64,000 nucleotides of DNA from Candidatus Poribacteria bacterium (GCA_022821495.1 JAJEDN010000027.1:1-64000), one strand, 5' to 3'; shown: positions 34,425 through 43,043, counted from the stretch's first letter. The notes: generated by a model from the letters alone, not told the origin. Made by a program: numbers and translations.

Positions 34425-35419
34425 CCGCCAGACAACGGCAGTTTGACTTTCCCGTTATCGCGCTGCTGTGAAGTTAAGAAGCCGATGATAATTTGGACGA
34501 CTTTATACCCTTCACTCCCCGGCGAAGCCGGTTCCCCACCTTCTGCAACAATACCGACCAACTCTCGAACCCCGGCAGGGATACCCGTCATATCCCATGT
34601 CGGTGCCTCAATCGTCTCAACAGTATCGTCTTGATGGAGTGTTGCCCCTTTGTCACTGATAAGGATATAACCGTTGGTGCCAACAATCTCTACACGGAAC
34701 CCAGAGAGTGTCGTTTTTGGACCACCAGCATAATAGCCGCGCACACCGTTCGCAAAGTGAATATATCCGTGCGCCGATGGCTCCGTGGCTGGCACATGTC
34801 CGCCATCGCCTTTATACGCGTTATAGTCCTCATAACCATCTTCCAATTCGGCAGAGACCCATTCTGGATCCGAGTCAGCGAAATAACAGATGGCATCGAC
34901 GAGGTGTGTCCCATTGCGGAAAAGCATTGCGCGTCCGCCGCTCAACGTACCGATAACATACTGGACATCTCCGATGCGTCCACCCCCGACAATCACATCA
35001 TGCGTATGCCGCCACAACGGTTGCCATCGGCGGGTGTGGTCGATCGACAGAATCGTCCCGTTTCGTTCGGTTGCCTCCATCATCCTGTCCGCATCTTCGA
35101 CGCTCGTTGCCATCGGCTTTTCACAGAAGATACCCTTTACACCCGCATTCGCCGCGTCAACAACGAGGTCGGCGTGTCGGTGGTCAGAAGTCGCAACTGT
35201 CACGACATCCAAATTCTCAGCGGCGAGCATCTCCTGATGGTTGGTATACAGAGAGATGTTGCCCCAATTATCCTGATATTTCTCTTTGAAAGCATCTAAG
35301 GTGCTTTCAACAAAATCGCAGCCAGCGACTAATTCAACGTTCGGCATCCCGACGATCCCAGATGCATGTGTCGTACCGATACCGCTACAACCAATAACGC
35401 CTACACGTAGATTCGCCAT
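34421..35419 (-). CDS. Gfo/Idh/MocA family oxidoreductase
   Basis: A 332-residue NAD(P)-dependent dehydrogenase. The Rossmann start LRVGVIGCSGIGTTHASGI gives the GxGxxG-like loop, and GIFCEKPMATSVEDAD carries the family EKP. IDHTRRWQP and RVEIVGTNGYI are typical C-terminal-domain pieces. ATG 35419 is chosen because GGGAGG lies 8 bases upstream; an ATG at 35425 is too close. Substrate unknown. Its stop codon overlaps the stop of the PotA-like gene in a shared CTAA. Confidence 0.85.
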   Translation of the reverse strand: MANLRVGVIGCSGIGTTHASGIVGMPNVELVAGCDFVESTLDAFKEKYQDNWGNISLYTNHQEMLAAENLDVVTVATSDHRHADLVVDAANAGVKGIFCEKPMATSVEDADRMMEATERNGTILSIDHTRRWQPLWRHTHDVIVGGGRIGDVQYVIGTLSGGRAMLFRNGTHLVDAICYFADSDPEWVSAELEDGYEDYNAYKGDGGHVPATEPSAHGYIHFANGVRGYYAGGPKTTLSGFRVEIVGTNGYILISDKGATLHQDDTVETIEAPTWDMTGIPAGVRELVGIVAEGGEPASPGSEGYKVVQIIIGFLTSQQRDNGKVKLPLSGG

Positions 35420-35703
35420 GTCCATATCCTCCCTGTAACTTCAAACAACGGAAACCCAAAAACAAGATGGCTATGAAATTCACACTTTTGTCACGGAACG
35501 ATTATATACCGTGCCGAATTAGAAGTCAAATTTTTTGTCGGGGCATTCAATTGTAGGTTTTGTGTGTTGTCCTTTTACAGGTATAAACACTTAATATAAG
35601 TTATGTTGAAATCAAAACTGCAGAAATTTTCGCAGCATTTCGCTAGATTTCGCAGCGTTTCGTAAGGAGAGGCGGTAGAACCATAAACACAAAACATCTT
35701 ATG

Positions 35704-36013
35704 TGTCAATTTAGAGATCCGCTAGACCCGGTAGGGTGTTTTGCTTGGGGTGTTTGATAAGGTGTTTCTGCGGATTGCTTCTAACCGGTAGGTTCGGTTT
35801 CCTAACCGAACCGGATTTTAGCGAGAAATCTTAGGGATGCCAAAAACCTCTTCAGTCCCGTAGGGTTTATTTGCTTGGGTATTTCTTCAGTATCTGTGTA
35901 GAAATGTGCTCAACCAAAGATCCAAACCCCGTAGGGTTTATTTGCTTGGGTGTTTCTGCAGCATTTGTAGAAAGGAGCTTACAAAACGCCGCGAAAACTC
36001 CCTAAATTGACAC
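35704..36013. repeat. composite family C element with GTGTCAATTTAG ends
   Basis: The block is bounded by GTGTCAATTTAG (35703-35714) and CTAAATTGACAC (36002-36013), a perfect 12-bp inverted repeat. Inside are three copies of a CCCGTAGGGTTTATTTGCTT-type cassette (about 35729, 35852 and 35926) each followed by TGTTTCT-like sequence, and a GGTTCGGTT-TCCT-AACCGAACC hairpin (about 35792-35814). It belongs to a 900-bp non-coding stretch, 35420-36320. Confidence 0.65.
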
Positions 36014-36080
36014 TATAGTGCGGTTTCCTAACAGCACCGGGTCTGTAACAGAAAACATGAAACCCGCGAATTTCTTAAAA

Positions 36081-36221
36081 CTATGGTGAATTATAGAAAT
36101 AAGTTGACATTTATTGATAACTCTGTCCTTCTCAAAGCCTTCAAAGTCCCCCTGATAAGGGGGATTTAGGGGGTTGGCTTTAGCATTAAGAGTGTATAAG
36201 TAATTCTAAAATCTACCATAA
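36081..36221. repeat. family D MITE, empty site (no 105-bp insert)
   Basis: A 141-bp element bounded by CTATGGTGAATTATAGAA and the imperfect inverse TTCTAAAATCTACCATAA (about 15 of 18 paired). Its interior carries TCCCCCTGATAAGGGGGATT and TTTAGGGGGTTGGCTT. The second family copy at 41943 has the same sequence plus a 105-bp insert in this hairpin. It ends 100 bp before the DUF433 gene. Confidence 0.75.
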
Positions 36222-36249
36222 ATAGCCCTGAGACAAATTCTAAAACGAT

Positions 36250-36278
36250 TTGATATAAACCGCAAACTATGGTAGAAT
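36250..36278 (+). promoter_or_regulatory. promoter of the DUF433 gene
   Basis: TTGATA (36250-36255), 17-bp spacer, TAGAAT (36273-36278), 43 bp before the ATG at 36321. Just after it, GGAGG lies at the ribosome site. Confidence 0.6.
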
Positions 36279-36320
36279 GTCGGTGGAAAATTAACAAATT
36301 TCATTGTGGAGGATATTATT

Positions 36321-36560
36321 ATGGTCAGAATAGTTGCTAACCCAGGAATCCTTGGCGGAAAGCCGATTGTTGAAGGCACGCGTTTGAGCGTGGAGCATAT
36401 ATTGGGATTATTAGCAAGCGGTATGTCAAACGAAGAAATTATTGTAGACTACCCGGATCTAAATGAAGAAAGTATTCGGGCAGTGCTCGCCTATGCGGCA
36501 AAAGCCCTTCGCAACGAAATTTTTATTGACGTTGTCTCAGACCGTGATGGAACTCTCTAA
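36321..36560 (+). CDS. DUF433 antitoxin-like protein
   Basis: The 79-residue protein is almost entirely a DUF433 domain: ILGGKPIVEGTRLSVEHILG followed by a helix with SNEEIIVDYPDLNEESIRAVLAYA. Known: DUF433 proteins resemble the VapB45-type antitoxins and are usually paired with a DUF5615/PIN-like toxin. No such partner is next to it; the downstream gene is on the other strand and is an acetyltransferase. ATG 36321 follows GTGGAGG; an in-frame GTG at 36306 would overlap that site. Its stop overlaps the convergent acetyltransferase stop in a CTAA. Confidence 0.8.
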   Translation: MVRIVANPGILGGKPIVEGTRLSVEHILGLLASGMSNEEIIVDYPDLNEESIRAVLAYAAKALRNEIFIDVVSDRDGTL

Positions 36561-37534
36561 TATCCGTCAGTATACCAAAAGATGTGATGCGATTTAATGC
36601 CTTGTGATAAAGGTGGGGGTTGATTGTGGAGGAGACTCGGAATCGAATCGAATGGTTCTCGAAGGGCATCGGGTTGATTGATGCGATACATCGCACTGCC
36701 GTATTCGTTAATCTCGGGGGCGTTAAAACCGTCTGCAATAGGGGCAGGATAGACAACCTCAAGCGATTCTGCATCTAACTGAGCAATAACATTAGAGAGC
36801 ATATCTTCAAAAAGCTGCTTGCCGCTCTCAGGTGCAAAAGCGGCTTCCGAAGCGGCAAATTCCTCGACAGTCAATTGATCTTCGCGTCGGACAACAGAAA
36901 TATAACCTTCAATACTACCATCGCGTTCAGCGACCCAAGCACTCGGCGACTCAGCCCGCACCCATTCTGTCCAATACGCTATATCATCTCTGACAAACGT
37001 GCCGTTGAATTTACGTGCGTATCCGTCATAGATAGCGGCAATCCGTTCAACTTCGGCTACATCATCAAAATTGGCAGGACGGACATCCCATTCCACCTGT
37101 TTTTGAGCAGCGAAGGGTTGTTTAGCATAGTAGCGAGGCACCTTTTCCCATCCCTCAACCGAATAGATTTGTTGGCTGCCATGGAGTGAAGACATAACTA
37201 TATCGCGAGACTCCATAAACTGAATCGAGTCCTTGAGAAGCTGCGTCGCAAGCCCGCGCCGACGGTATTCTGGACGCGTGCTAACCTCACCGATTCCCCC
37301 GACGGTTATCGGTTCACCGTGCAAGAACATCTTACGGATAAAGACGCGAACCGTGCTGACGATTGTGCCGTCGTCAACCGCAATTCGGATACCTTCCGGG
37401 TCCCGCCATGGGTCATTGTGCCAGTGGTTAGAAAAGTATTGACGACCGCCTGTAAAGACATGTGTGACATGGTCCAGCCACTTCTCTAACTCATCAGGAT
37501 AAAGTGCACGAAATTCCATATTCATAATAGTCAT
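36557..37534 (-). CDS. Eis-like GNAT family N-acetyltransferase
   Basis: A 325-residue acetyltransferase with the acetyl-CoA loop RRRGLA (91-96) after GIGEVSTRPEY, followed by a second GNAT-like half (about 165-300), as in Eis/SCP2-type two-domain enzymes, though a clear C-terminal sterol-carrier domain is not obvious. Substrate unknown; relatives acetylate aminoglycosides or peptide amines. Possible starts are ATG 37534, 37525 and 37519, none with a strong ribosome site, and the upstream bases are a family B repeat. It converges with the DUF433 gene, sharing 4 bp. Confidence 0.75.
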   Translation of the reverse strand: MTIMNMEFRALYPDELEKWLDHVTHVFTGGRQYFSNHWHNDPWRDPEGIRIAVDDGTIVSTVRVFIRKMFLHGEPITVGGIGEVSTRPEYRRRGLATQLLKDSIQFMESRDIVMSSLHGSQQIYSVEGWEKVPRYYAKQPFAAQKQVEWDVRPANFDDVAEVERIAAIYDGYARKFNGTFVRDDIAYWTEWVRAESPSAWVAERDGSIEGYISVVRREDQLTVEEFAASEAAFAPESGKQLFEDMLSNVIAQLDAESLEVVYPAPIADGFNAPEINEYGSAMYRINQPDALREPFDSIPSLLHNQPPPLSQGIKSHHIFWYTDGY

Positions 37535-37535
37535 C

Positions 37536-37558
37536 AGTTATCAGTTATCGGTTATCAG
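37536..37558. repeat. family B half element
   Basis: AGTTATCAGTTATCGGTTATC is a solo arm of family B directly upstream of the acetyltransferase start. A partial AGACTTACGCA (family A end) follows at 37604-37614. Confidence 0.5.
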
Positions 37559-37627
37559 AAAGGGGCGTATTGAAACCACCAATAAACACCTACATTACGT
37601 TTAAGACTTACGCACAACGTGGATACT

Positions 37628-37665
37628 CCAATCTTCCAACCTTCCAATCTTCCAACCCTCCAGCC
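37628..37665. repeat. short tandem CTTCCAA repeat
   Basis: The unit (A/C)TCTTCCAACC / CTTCCAATCTTCCA repeats about five times between the acetyltransferase and the 3' end of the NHL gene. A diffuse version (ACTTCCATACTTCCAATC) is at about 13871-13908. Confidence 0.55.
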
Positions 37666-37672
37666 TTCGCTA

Positions 37673-39691
37673 TTAAAACTTTATGGTCAATTCGCCAAGG
37701 AACTGGCGCGCCTGATTACGGCTTCCAAACACTTCATAGAGATCACCAGAGACATCGTAAAATCGGCGGACAAAATTGCGACTCGTTTCCGCTGGGTTCA
37801 GATCCGCGTAACGGAGCCATAGATTTGTCCGTGACCAGATATCCCAATTCAGTTCAATAACTGTGGAACTCGCATCACCGCTGTCAACCCTACGCTGCTT
37901 GTTGAGATCCTGGAAAAGCGCGTCCTGTGTCAAATCAGATGTCCCATCCACCCGTCCAATTGATAGATTCAACTCTTTATACCGATACGAATTCGGGTTG
38001 GTGATAAATTTCAAATTCGCGGCAAAAGCATTCTCCAACGCTTGCGTCCCAAAATCGTAACTATCCTCTACCTTCGCAGGTGTGATGTAACGTTCATCTT
38101 GCTCAGCGTACGTCAGTTCATCAAGGAACGTCAAATGCCATCGTTCAGAGAGGCTGTACGTCCATCCAAATAGGTTTTTCAGTTCAAATTGGTTGAGTTC
38201 ATCTTCAACATCCGTTGAAACATCGATGTCCTCATAATCCTCGAAGTATTCGTTGTACAGATTCGCAGCCCGAAGACTATAAAAGCCGTTCATGTGGGAC
38301 GGTTTCATGGTAAACCCTGTAATGGAATACTGTGCGATCGTAAAATCGCTTGCGTCCCGGAGATAAAGATGCCCCGCAGCATCAAGGTCCAAGAAAGTTT
38401 GATCGTGTTTTTCTTCGCTGAGTTGATCCGTCTCATAAACGATCCGTCCAATATACCGTCCGCTACTGTCAAATTTCTGGATACGTGAAATGATGTTATG
38501 AAAGAGCGTCAGCCGGATGTCCTTGCGTTTCAGTTCCTCAGCGAGTTCAGCATCATCTTCATCGTCTGTTTCTTCATCAGTATAGTAACGGGTGTACTCG
38601 GCTTCTTCAAGCAAGCGCACGCGCCGATTCAAGGCAGCGGTATCGGCAGCCGTTACAGAACGCTGTGTAAACGGACCGTATTGTGACCGTGTCGCATTCG
38701 TAATCGTGTCAGCAAGTTCAGTTTGACCTGGTGTGCTTTCCGCCAGCTGCGTCAATGTTGGTGAGAGAACGACAACCTCTGGGAGTCCGCCTACTTTTCT
38801 ACGGAATCGACTTGCATCTTTAACGAGTATCTCGCCGGTCGGGAGTGTTGTGAGTGCCATCGGCTTCACAAATTCACCGTTGCCGCGCCCTTTTCTACCG
38901 AAACTGCTGACGGATTTCCCTGCTGCATCAAACCTCACAACTCGGTGATTACCTGTATCAGCAATCAGAACGTTCCCGCGAGCATCAATTGCAATATCAG
39001 AAGCATCGGTATCAAATTCACCCTCGCCCGCGCCGTATCTTCCGAAAGCGATCAACTTTTCACCATCGGCACCGAACTTATGGACACGTCCGCGTTCCGC
39101 GTCTAAAACGTAGAGTTCATTTTCGGCGTTGAGCGCGACACGAAGCGCTCTGTCATGTCCTTTCGGTTGAATCCCGAAAGCGGTTTTTCCGGCTTCGTCA
39201 ATGATGAGACTTGCAGGTAAAACAACCTTGGGATGCACATCCACAGGATCGACAAAATAGGTCTCTAACAATTCACCGCTCGGGCTGAATTTGTGCACAC
39301 ACGGTGCGAACATATAAATTTTAGGATCGGCGGATTCGGCAATGTGGTGTGCCGTCACATCGGCAACATAGATGTTTCCAACGCTATCTACTGCGAGATG
39401 CCCGGGTTTTCGCAGGATATTATCTGGGGATTCTGGTGCTTCAGGGAATTGAGATAGAAATTCTCCGGTCGCTGACAACTTCTGAATCAGTCGGTTCTCA
39501 GTATCACTCACATAGATGTTTTGGCTATCAAAGGCGAGGTGGATATTTTTGCTAAATCGTCCTTGGGTTGAACCTTTACCTGCAAATTCATGCTCTAATT
39601 GGATAAAATCCACTGAAAAAGCGGTGTGTATTCCGATAAATAAGGAACAGAGAATGGTTAGAAATGGTAGAATAACGGTATATTTTTTCAT
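37673..39691 (-). CDS. exported NHL-repeat beta-propeller with C-terminal barrel-like domain
   Basis: Starting at ATG 39691 (AGGAATT upstream; an open frame begins at 39760 without a site), the 672-residue protein has a signal peptide ending about 'TAFSVDF', then NHL/6-bladed-propeller repeats of the type FGxxGxGxGEFxxPxxIAVDxxGNIYVAD to about residue 280. A disordered acidic stretch (DDEDDAEL) follows. The last 170 residues alternate hydrophobic and polar and end in a C-terminal Phe (LGELTIKF), as do outer-membrane beta-barrel proteins. Inference: a surface-exposed propeller tethered by an outer-membrane domain. Ligand unknown. Confidence 0.75.
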   Translation of the reverse strand: MKKYTVILPFLTILCSLFIGIHTAFSVDFIQLEHEFAGKGSTQGRFSKNIHLAFDSQNIYVSDTENRLIQKLSATGEFLSQFPEAPESPDNILRKPGHLAVDSVGNIYVADVTAHHIAESADPKIYMFAPCVHKFSPSGELLETYFVDPVDVHPKVVLPASLIIDEAGKTAFGIQPKGHDRALRVALNAENELYVLDAERGRVHKFGADGEKLIAFGRYGAGEGEFDTDASDIAIDARGNVLIADTGNHRVVRFDAAGKSVSSFGRKGRGNGEFVKPMALTTLPTGEILVKDASRFRRKVGGLPEVVVLSPTLTQLAESTPGQTELADTITNATRSQYGPFTQRSVTAADTAALNRRVRLLEEAEYTRYYTDEETDDEDDAELAEELKRKDIRLTLFHNIISRIQKFDSSGRYIGRIVYETDQLSEEKHDQTFLDLDAAGHLYLRDASDFTIAQYSITGFTMKPSHMNGFYSLRAANLYNEYFEDYEDIDVSTDVEDELNQFELKNLFGWTYSLSERWHLTFLDELTYAEQDERYITPAKVEDSYDFGTQALENAFAANLKFITNPNSYRYKELNLSIGRVDGTSDLTQDALFQDLNKQRRVDSGDASSTVIELNWDIWSRTNLWLRYADLNPAETSRNFVRRFYDVSGDLYEVFGSRNQARQFLGELTIKF

Positions 39692-39770
39692 AATTCCTTG
39701 GTGTATAGTTTTAGTAGCCCTCCTGCTTCGCAGACGAAGTTTTCTACCTCGCCAACTCACAACAACTCTT

Positions 39771-39795
39771 GCTGATAACCGCTAACTGGTAACTA
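39771..39795. repeat. family B half element
   Basis: GCTGATAACCGCTAACTGGTAAC resembles the right arm of family B, in the gap between the NHL and DUF6785 genes. Confidence 0.45.
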
Positions 39796-39851
39796 ATTTA
39801 TAATACGCGGTATGCACTTGAAATGTCAAGCCAAACTTTTAAAATGAATAC

Positions 39852-41768
39852 CTAATCTGGTAAAATTCGATACCCCGTGCTAATCCCAGTAATCATCCCG
39901 ATGATTGCCCAAAGTCCAGCACACGTCATCTCCCCGAGAACCAGTCCGAGGAATATCGGTCTCGCGGTCCGATATGCTTTCAATCCACCATATTTCACAA
40001 TACTAAACTTCAGTCCCCAACCCAAGAATATAGAGAACCAGAGTTTAAACGTCGCCCAAGAACTCAGCATCGTATAACCGAGCGGGTGCAGGGGCCACCA
40101 CACAAAAGTTTGACGCATCCACATCAGAAAGACCGTGAAGGCACTTCCGAATACCATAAACCCTGTGTTCGTCCAATTCGTGCTTGTTTTTGGGCTTGTC
40201 AGAAGCCCTTCGAGTTGCCGCATAAACCAACTCCCACCGGTATAAGGTGCACCGTGTGCGTAACTAATTTTAATCGCCGAATAATAGGAGACAGCAAGCC
40301 CGATAACCATCGCAACCGCCATCGCGATGAGAAGTTGTCGACGTTTGACGCGCACCTCGTCTGCTGCTTTCAATCCGTTCATAATATTGGGCATCATAAA
40401 TTCGCGAAGGTCTAATGTGAGGCATACAGGATGCATCATGATCGATGTCAACGTAGAGGGATGGATTTTTGAGGTGCCGAGGGTCGTCAGGTAGAAACTC
40501 TGTGGTGAAAACGAGGGATTGATAAACGGGATTCCGCCGTTGATTACCTGCCACGTCAGCAAAATGTACATCGCAAGCAGAAAGAGCACAAAACCGAGCG
40601 CGAATAAGAGCGACATCCCCATCATGTGGTTGAAAAATACCAGCACACAGATGCCACCGAGGAGTCCGAAGATTGTCACACTGTGCGGAAGTGCTTCATC
40701 GGAAGGACGGAACTGGAGCATGTTCTTAATGTGGTGTCGCGTCTTCCAGAGTGCTATCGCGACAAACGCCAGACATGCCCCCGCCTCTTGTGCCGCACTA
40801 AAGGATTTGCCTGTCCATTGTACACCCGGTCCCGAAGTGAGTTGGAAACCGAGCATCACACCCAAAAGGCATTGCAGTTTGTAGAAAACAAAGAAAAACC
40901 ATATACTAAAGGATACCTCCAAGGTCAGCAGATAACTAAATCCGACCATTGACCAGAAGATAACAATCTGAAGTGGACGTAAGGCACTCCAAGGGCGTTC
41001 AACCAAATATTGGTTGAGCCAAAAATCACGGGGGATGTGTGGCGTGTTCGGGAAAAACGTATGCAGACCGTTCATCGTATGCAGGAACACGGGGAACGCA
41101 AACCCGAACCAGAGCGCGCTGTTCTTAAAAAGCGGACCGAGGCTACCGCTACCCTGACCCGCCATTTCTGCTGGCAGCTTAACGAGTGGGAAGGCACACC
41201 GCTCGTGTTCTACCCACTGTTTGCGAAGTAGCACTGAGAGACAGATCATCACGAAATAGACGACCAGCACATAAGCACTCCACGTCAAGATTGGGACGAT
41301 CCAGGCACCCCACGGCACCGATTCGCCTGCAAACAATCCTTCAAAGAATGACTGTGCTGCGGTATGATCTTGCACCACGCGCCAGTGTGGAATATAGTGG
41401 TGAAATAGCGATTCCCAGTCGTTTTCGGGGGTGGCGAGGTACTTGTAAGCCACCATCGGGCTGAGGGCGTAGCGCATCATCCCTGAAGATGGGATCCCTG
41501 CCGGGGCAAGCATAATACACCAAATCGTGACAAGCTCGCCAGCTGAAAACGCTGAGGCGGGACGGAAACGTTTCAAGAGGACATTGATGCCCAACACGAA
41601 AATCGTCAGGACAAAGAAAGGCGCGACTGGAAAGTGTCCGCCTGCAAGAAAGATATTGCGAATAACGTAATCGTTATAAGGCGCGAGGAGACATTCAGTA
41701 GTGGCACACGCCAAACCGATCAACACTGCACGCCATGTGAGGCTATCTCTGACTTGTTGCTGAATCAA
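39852..41768 (-). CDS. DUF6785-type large membrane protein
   Basis: A 638-residue polytopic protein with about 14 hydrophobic segments and PYNDYVIRN and SAGELVTIWCIMLAPAGIPSSG, signatures of the DUF6785/DUF6784 (OPT-transporter-like) family frequent in Planctomycetes and Poribacteria. Role unknown; a transport or scaffold function is only a guess. The likely start is TTG 41768 because AGGAAAGG sits 7 bases before it; a TTG at 41810 has no site and lies in the promoter's -10. A TTGAAA-N15-TATACT-like promoter is at 41813-41840. Confidence 0.75.
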   Translation of the reverse strand: MIQQQVRDSLTWRAVLIGLACATTECLLAPYNDYVIRNIFLAGGHFPVAPFFVLTIFVLGINVLLKRFRPASAFSAGELVTIWCIMLAPAGIPSSGMMRYALSPMVAYKYLATPENDWESLFHHYIPHWRVVQDHTAAQSFFEGLFAGESVPWGAWIVPILTWSAYVLVVYFVMICLSVLLRKQWVEHERCAFPLVKLPAEMAGQGSGSLGPLFKNSALWFGFAFPVFLHTMNGLHTFFPNTPHIPRDFWLNQYLVERPWSALRPLQIVIFWSMVGFSYLLTLEVSFSIWFFFVFYKLQCLLGVMLGFQLTSGPGVQWTGKSFSAAQEAGACLAFVAIALWKTRHHIKNMLQFRPSDEALPHSVTIFGLLGGICVLVFFNHMMGMSLLFALGFVLFLLAMYILLTWQVINGGIPFINPSFSPQSFYLTTLGTSKIHPSTLTSIMMHPVCLTLDLREFMMPNIMNGLKAADEVRVKRRQLLIAMAVAMVIGLAVSYYSAIKISYAHGAPYTGGSWFMRQLEGLLTSPKTSTNWTNTGFMVFGSAFTVFLMWMRQTFVWWPLHPLGYTMLSSWATFKLWFSIFLGWGLKFSIVKYGGLKAYRTARPIFLGLVLGEMTCAGLWAIIGMITGISTGYRILPD

Positions 41769-41812
41769 TGCGTCGCCTTTCCTGCTTCTATAATTTCTAT
41801 CTTTCAGCAATC

Positions 41813-41840
41813 AGTATACCATATCACTATCTTTTTCAAA
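41813..41840 (-). promoter_or_regulatory. promoter of the DUF6785 gene
   Basis: On the minus strand TTGAAA (41834-41839) and TATACT (41813-41818) are 15 bases apart (16 to the overlapping TTTGAA), about 45 bases before the TTG start. Confidence 0.5.
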
Positions 41841-41942
41841 ACCAATTTCTGCTACCGATACGCAGGTGGTCCTTGTAGCATAGGCTGTTAGCCTATGCGT
41901 GTATGACCCGCAACCTAACAGGATACGCTACAACAAAGAAAA

Positions 41943-42185
41943 CTATGGTGAATTATAGAAATATGTTGACATTTATCAATAACTCTGTCTTTCTCAAAGC
42001 CTTCAAAGTCCCCCTGATAAGGGGCGGTGAATGCCCATACGGTGAATGCCCATAAGGCATTCATACCGTTGATTCGCATTCATACCCGGTGAATGCCCAT
42101 AAGGCATTCATACCGTTGATTCTGATTCTTTAGGGGGTTGGCTTTAGCCTTAAGAGTGTCCAAGTAATTCTAAAATCTACCATAA
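41943..42185. repeat. family D MITE carrying the 105-bp nested insert
   Basis: The ends CTATGGTGAATTATAGAA (41943-41960) and TTCTAAAATCTACCATAA (42168-42185) match the copy at 36081-36221. The body is the same except that between AGGGG and TTAGGGGG the copy at 36 kb has GAT while this one has 105 bp (42025-42129). It lies just before the MNT-HEPN promoter. Confidence 0.8.
42025..42129. mobile_element. 105-bp palindromic insert, copy 1
   Basis: Two units of GGTGAATGCC-CATAA-GGCATTCATACC (stem with a 2-base bulge), separated by GTTGATTCGCATTCATACCC and preceded by one half unit. It interrupts the 3' arm of a CCCCCTGATAAGGGGG hairpin. Copy 2 at 46404-46508 is identical. No coding content. Confidence 0.75.
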
Positions 42186-42212
42186 ATGACCTGGATAGCG
42201 ACGAAAAATCGC

Positions 42213-42241
42213 TTGACTCCGATCCGAATCTATGCTAAAAT
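42213..42241 (+). promoter_or_regulatory. promoter of the MNT-HEPN gene
   Basis: TTGACT (42213-42218), 17-bp spacer, TAAAAT (42236-42241), 47 bp before the ATG at 42288, with GGAGGATCTC at the ribosome site. Confidence 0.65.
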
Positions 42242-42287
42242 TCCATAAAAAAATATACGCAAATACCTTAATAATGCGGAGGATCTC

Positions 42288-43043
42288 ATGGTTACCCGGG
42301 AAGAGATTCAAGCGACATGTGACAACATCGTACAAGAATTCAGACCGCTACAAGTGATCCTCTTCGGTTCCTATGCCTATGGTACGCCTACAGAAGACTC
42401 AGATGTCGACCTGCTCGTTGTCATGGATATTCCGAAATCAGAGTTTCGCGACAAGGCTATCGAGATCCAGCAACGCGTTCCGGCCCGCTTCAGCTTAGAT
42501 CTTTTGGTGCGTTCACCGGAAGAAATCGCCTATCGTGTGGCCTATAATGACTGGTTTCTCCGCGAAATTACTGAAAAAGGTGATTTCCTTTATGGATCCG
42601 ATGTGTATGACGTTATGAGAAACCGGCAAGTCATGCCGAACGTATTCAAAAAGGAGCAGGACTGCATGAACGCATTGACACTGGAGTGGATAGAGAAAGC
42701 TGAAGAAGATTATGATATGGCGCAACTGGCGCGACAGTCGTCCCGTCCATTTCACAATTCTATCTGCTTCCATGCACAACAGTGTATCGAAAAATATCTC
42801 AAGGCGTGGTTACAAGAGACGGATCTTCCTGTACCAAGGACACACAATCTCGAAGAATTGCTGGCGTTGATTGTGCCGACACTGCCCGCTTGGGAGCTTT
42901 GGCAGCACGACTTTAAGATAATCACCGAGTATGCAGTGCAGGCTCGCTATCCGGGTGATTCAGCAACTGCTGACAACGCACAACACGCCATGCATGTATG
43001 TGAGGCAGTGCGCCAAACCGTTCGCAGCTTGCTCAAACTTTAA
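42288..43043 (+). CDS. fused minimal nucleotidyltransferase-HEPN protein
   Basis: A 251-residue single chain combines an N-terminal minimal nucleotidyltransferase (Gly27-Ser28 in FGSYAYG, Asp39-x-Asp41 and Asp71) with a C-terminal HEPN domain (about 128-251; ICFHAQQCIEKYLKAWL, RTHNLEELL, ARYPGD). In most bacteria these are two adjacent genes forming a toxin-antitoxin pair: HEPN is an RNase, and MNT AMPylates or nucleotidylates it or tRNA. Fusion would tie toxin and antidote in one protein. The catalytic Rx4-6H motif of HEPN is not clear. A short linker (109-127) joins them. TTCTAAAATCTAC at 43116, like the family D right end, follows the gene. Confidence 0.85.
   Translation: MVTREEIQATCDNIVQEFRPLQVILFGSYAYGTPTEDSDVDLLVVMDIPKSEFRDKAIEIQQRVPARFSLDLLVRSPEEIAYRVAYNDWFLREITEKGDFLYGSDVYDVMRNRQVMPNVFKKEQDCMNALTLEWIEKAEEDYDMAQLARQSSRPFHNSICFHAQQCIEKYLKAWLQETDLPVPRTHNLEELLALIVPTLPAWELWQHDFKIITEYAVQARYPGDSATADNAQHAMHVCEAVRQTVRSLLKL

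Noticed and set aside
34493..35299. 268-codon plus-strand frame opposite the Gfo/Idh gene
   Set aside because: The minus-strand frame has clear Rossmann and EKP motifs; this one has none.
36081..36098. TTGACA at 36103 as a promoter for DUF433
   Set aside because: TTGACATTTATTGATAACTC has no -10 at 16-18 bp and is inside a MITE; the site at 36250 fits better.
42025..42129. CRISPR-like repeated palindromes
   Set aside because: Only two near-identical palindromic units with almost no unique spacer and a second identical copy elsewhere; a nested mobile or REP-like insert explains it better.
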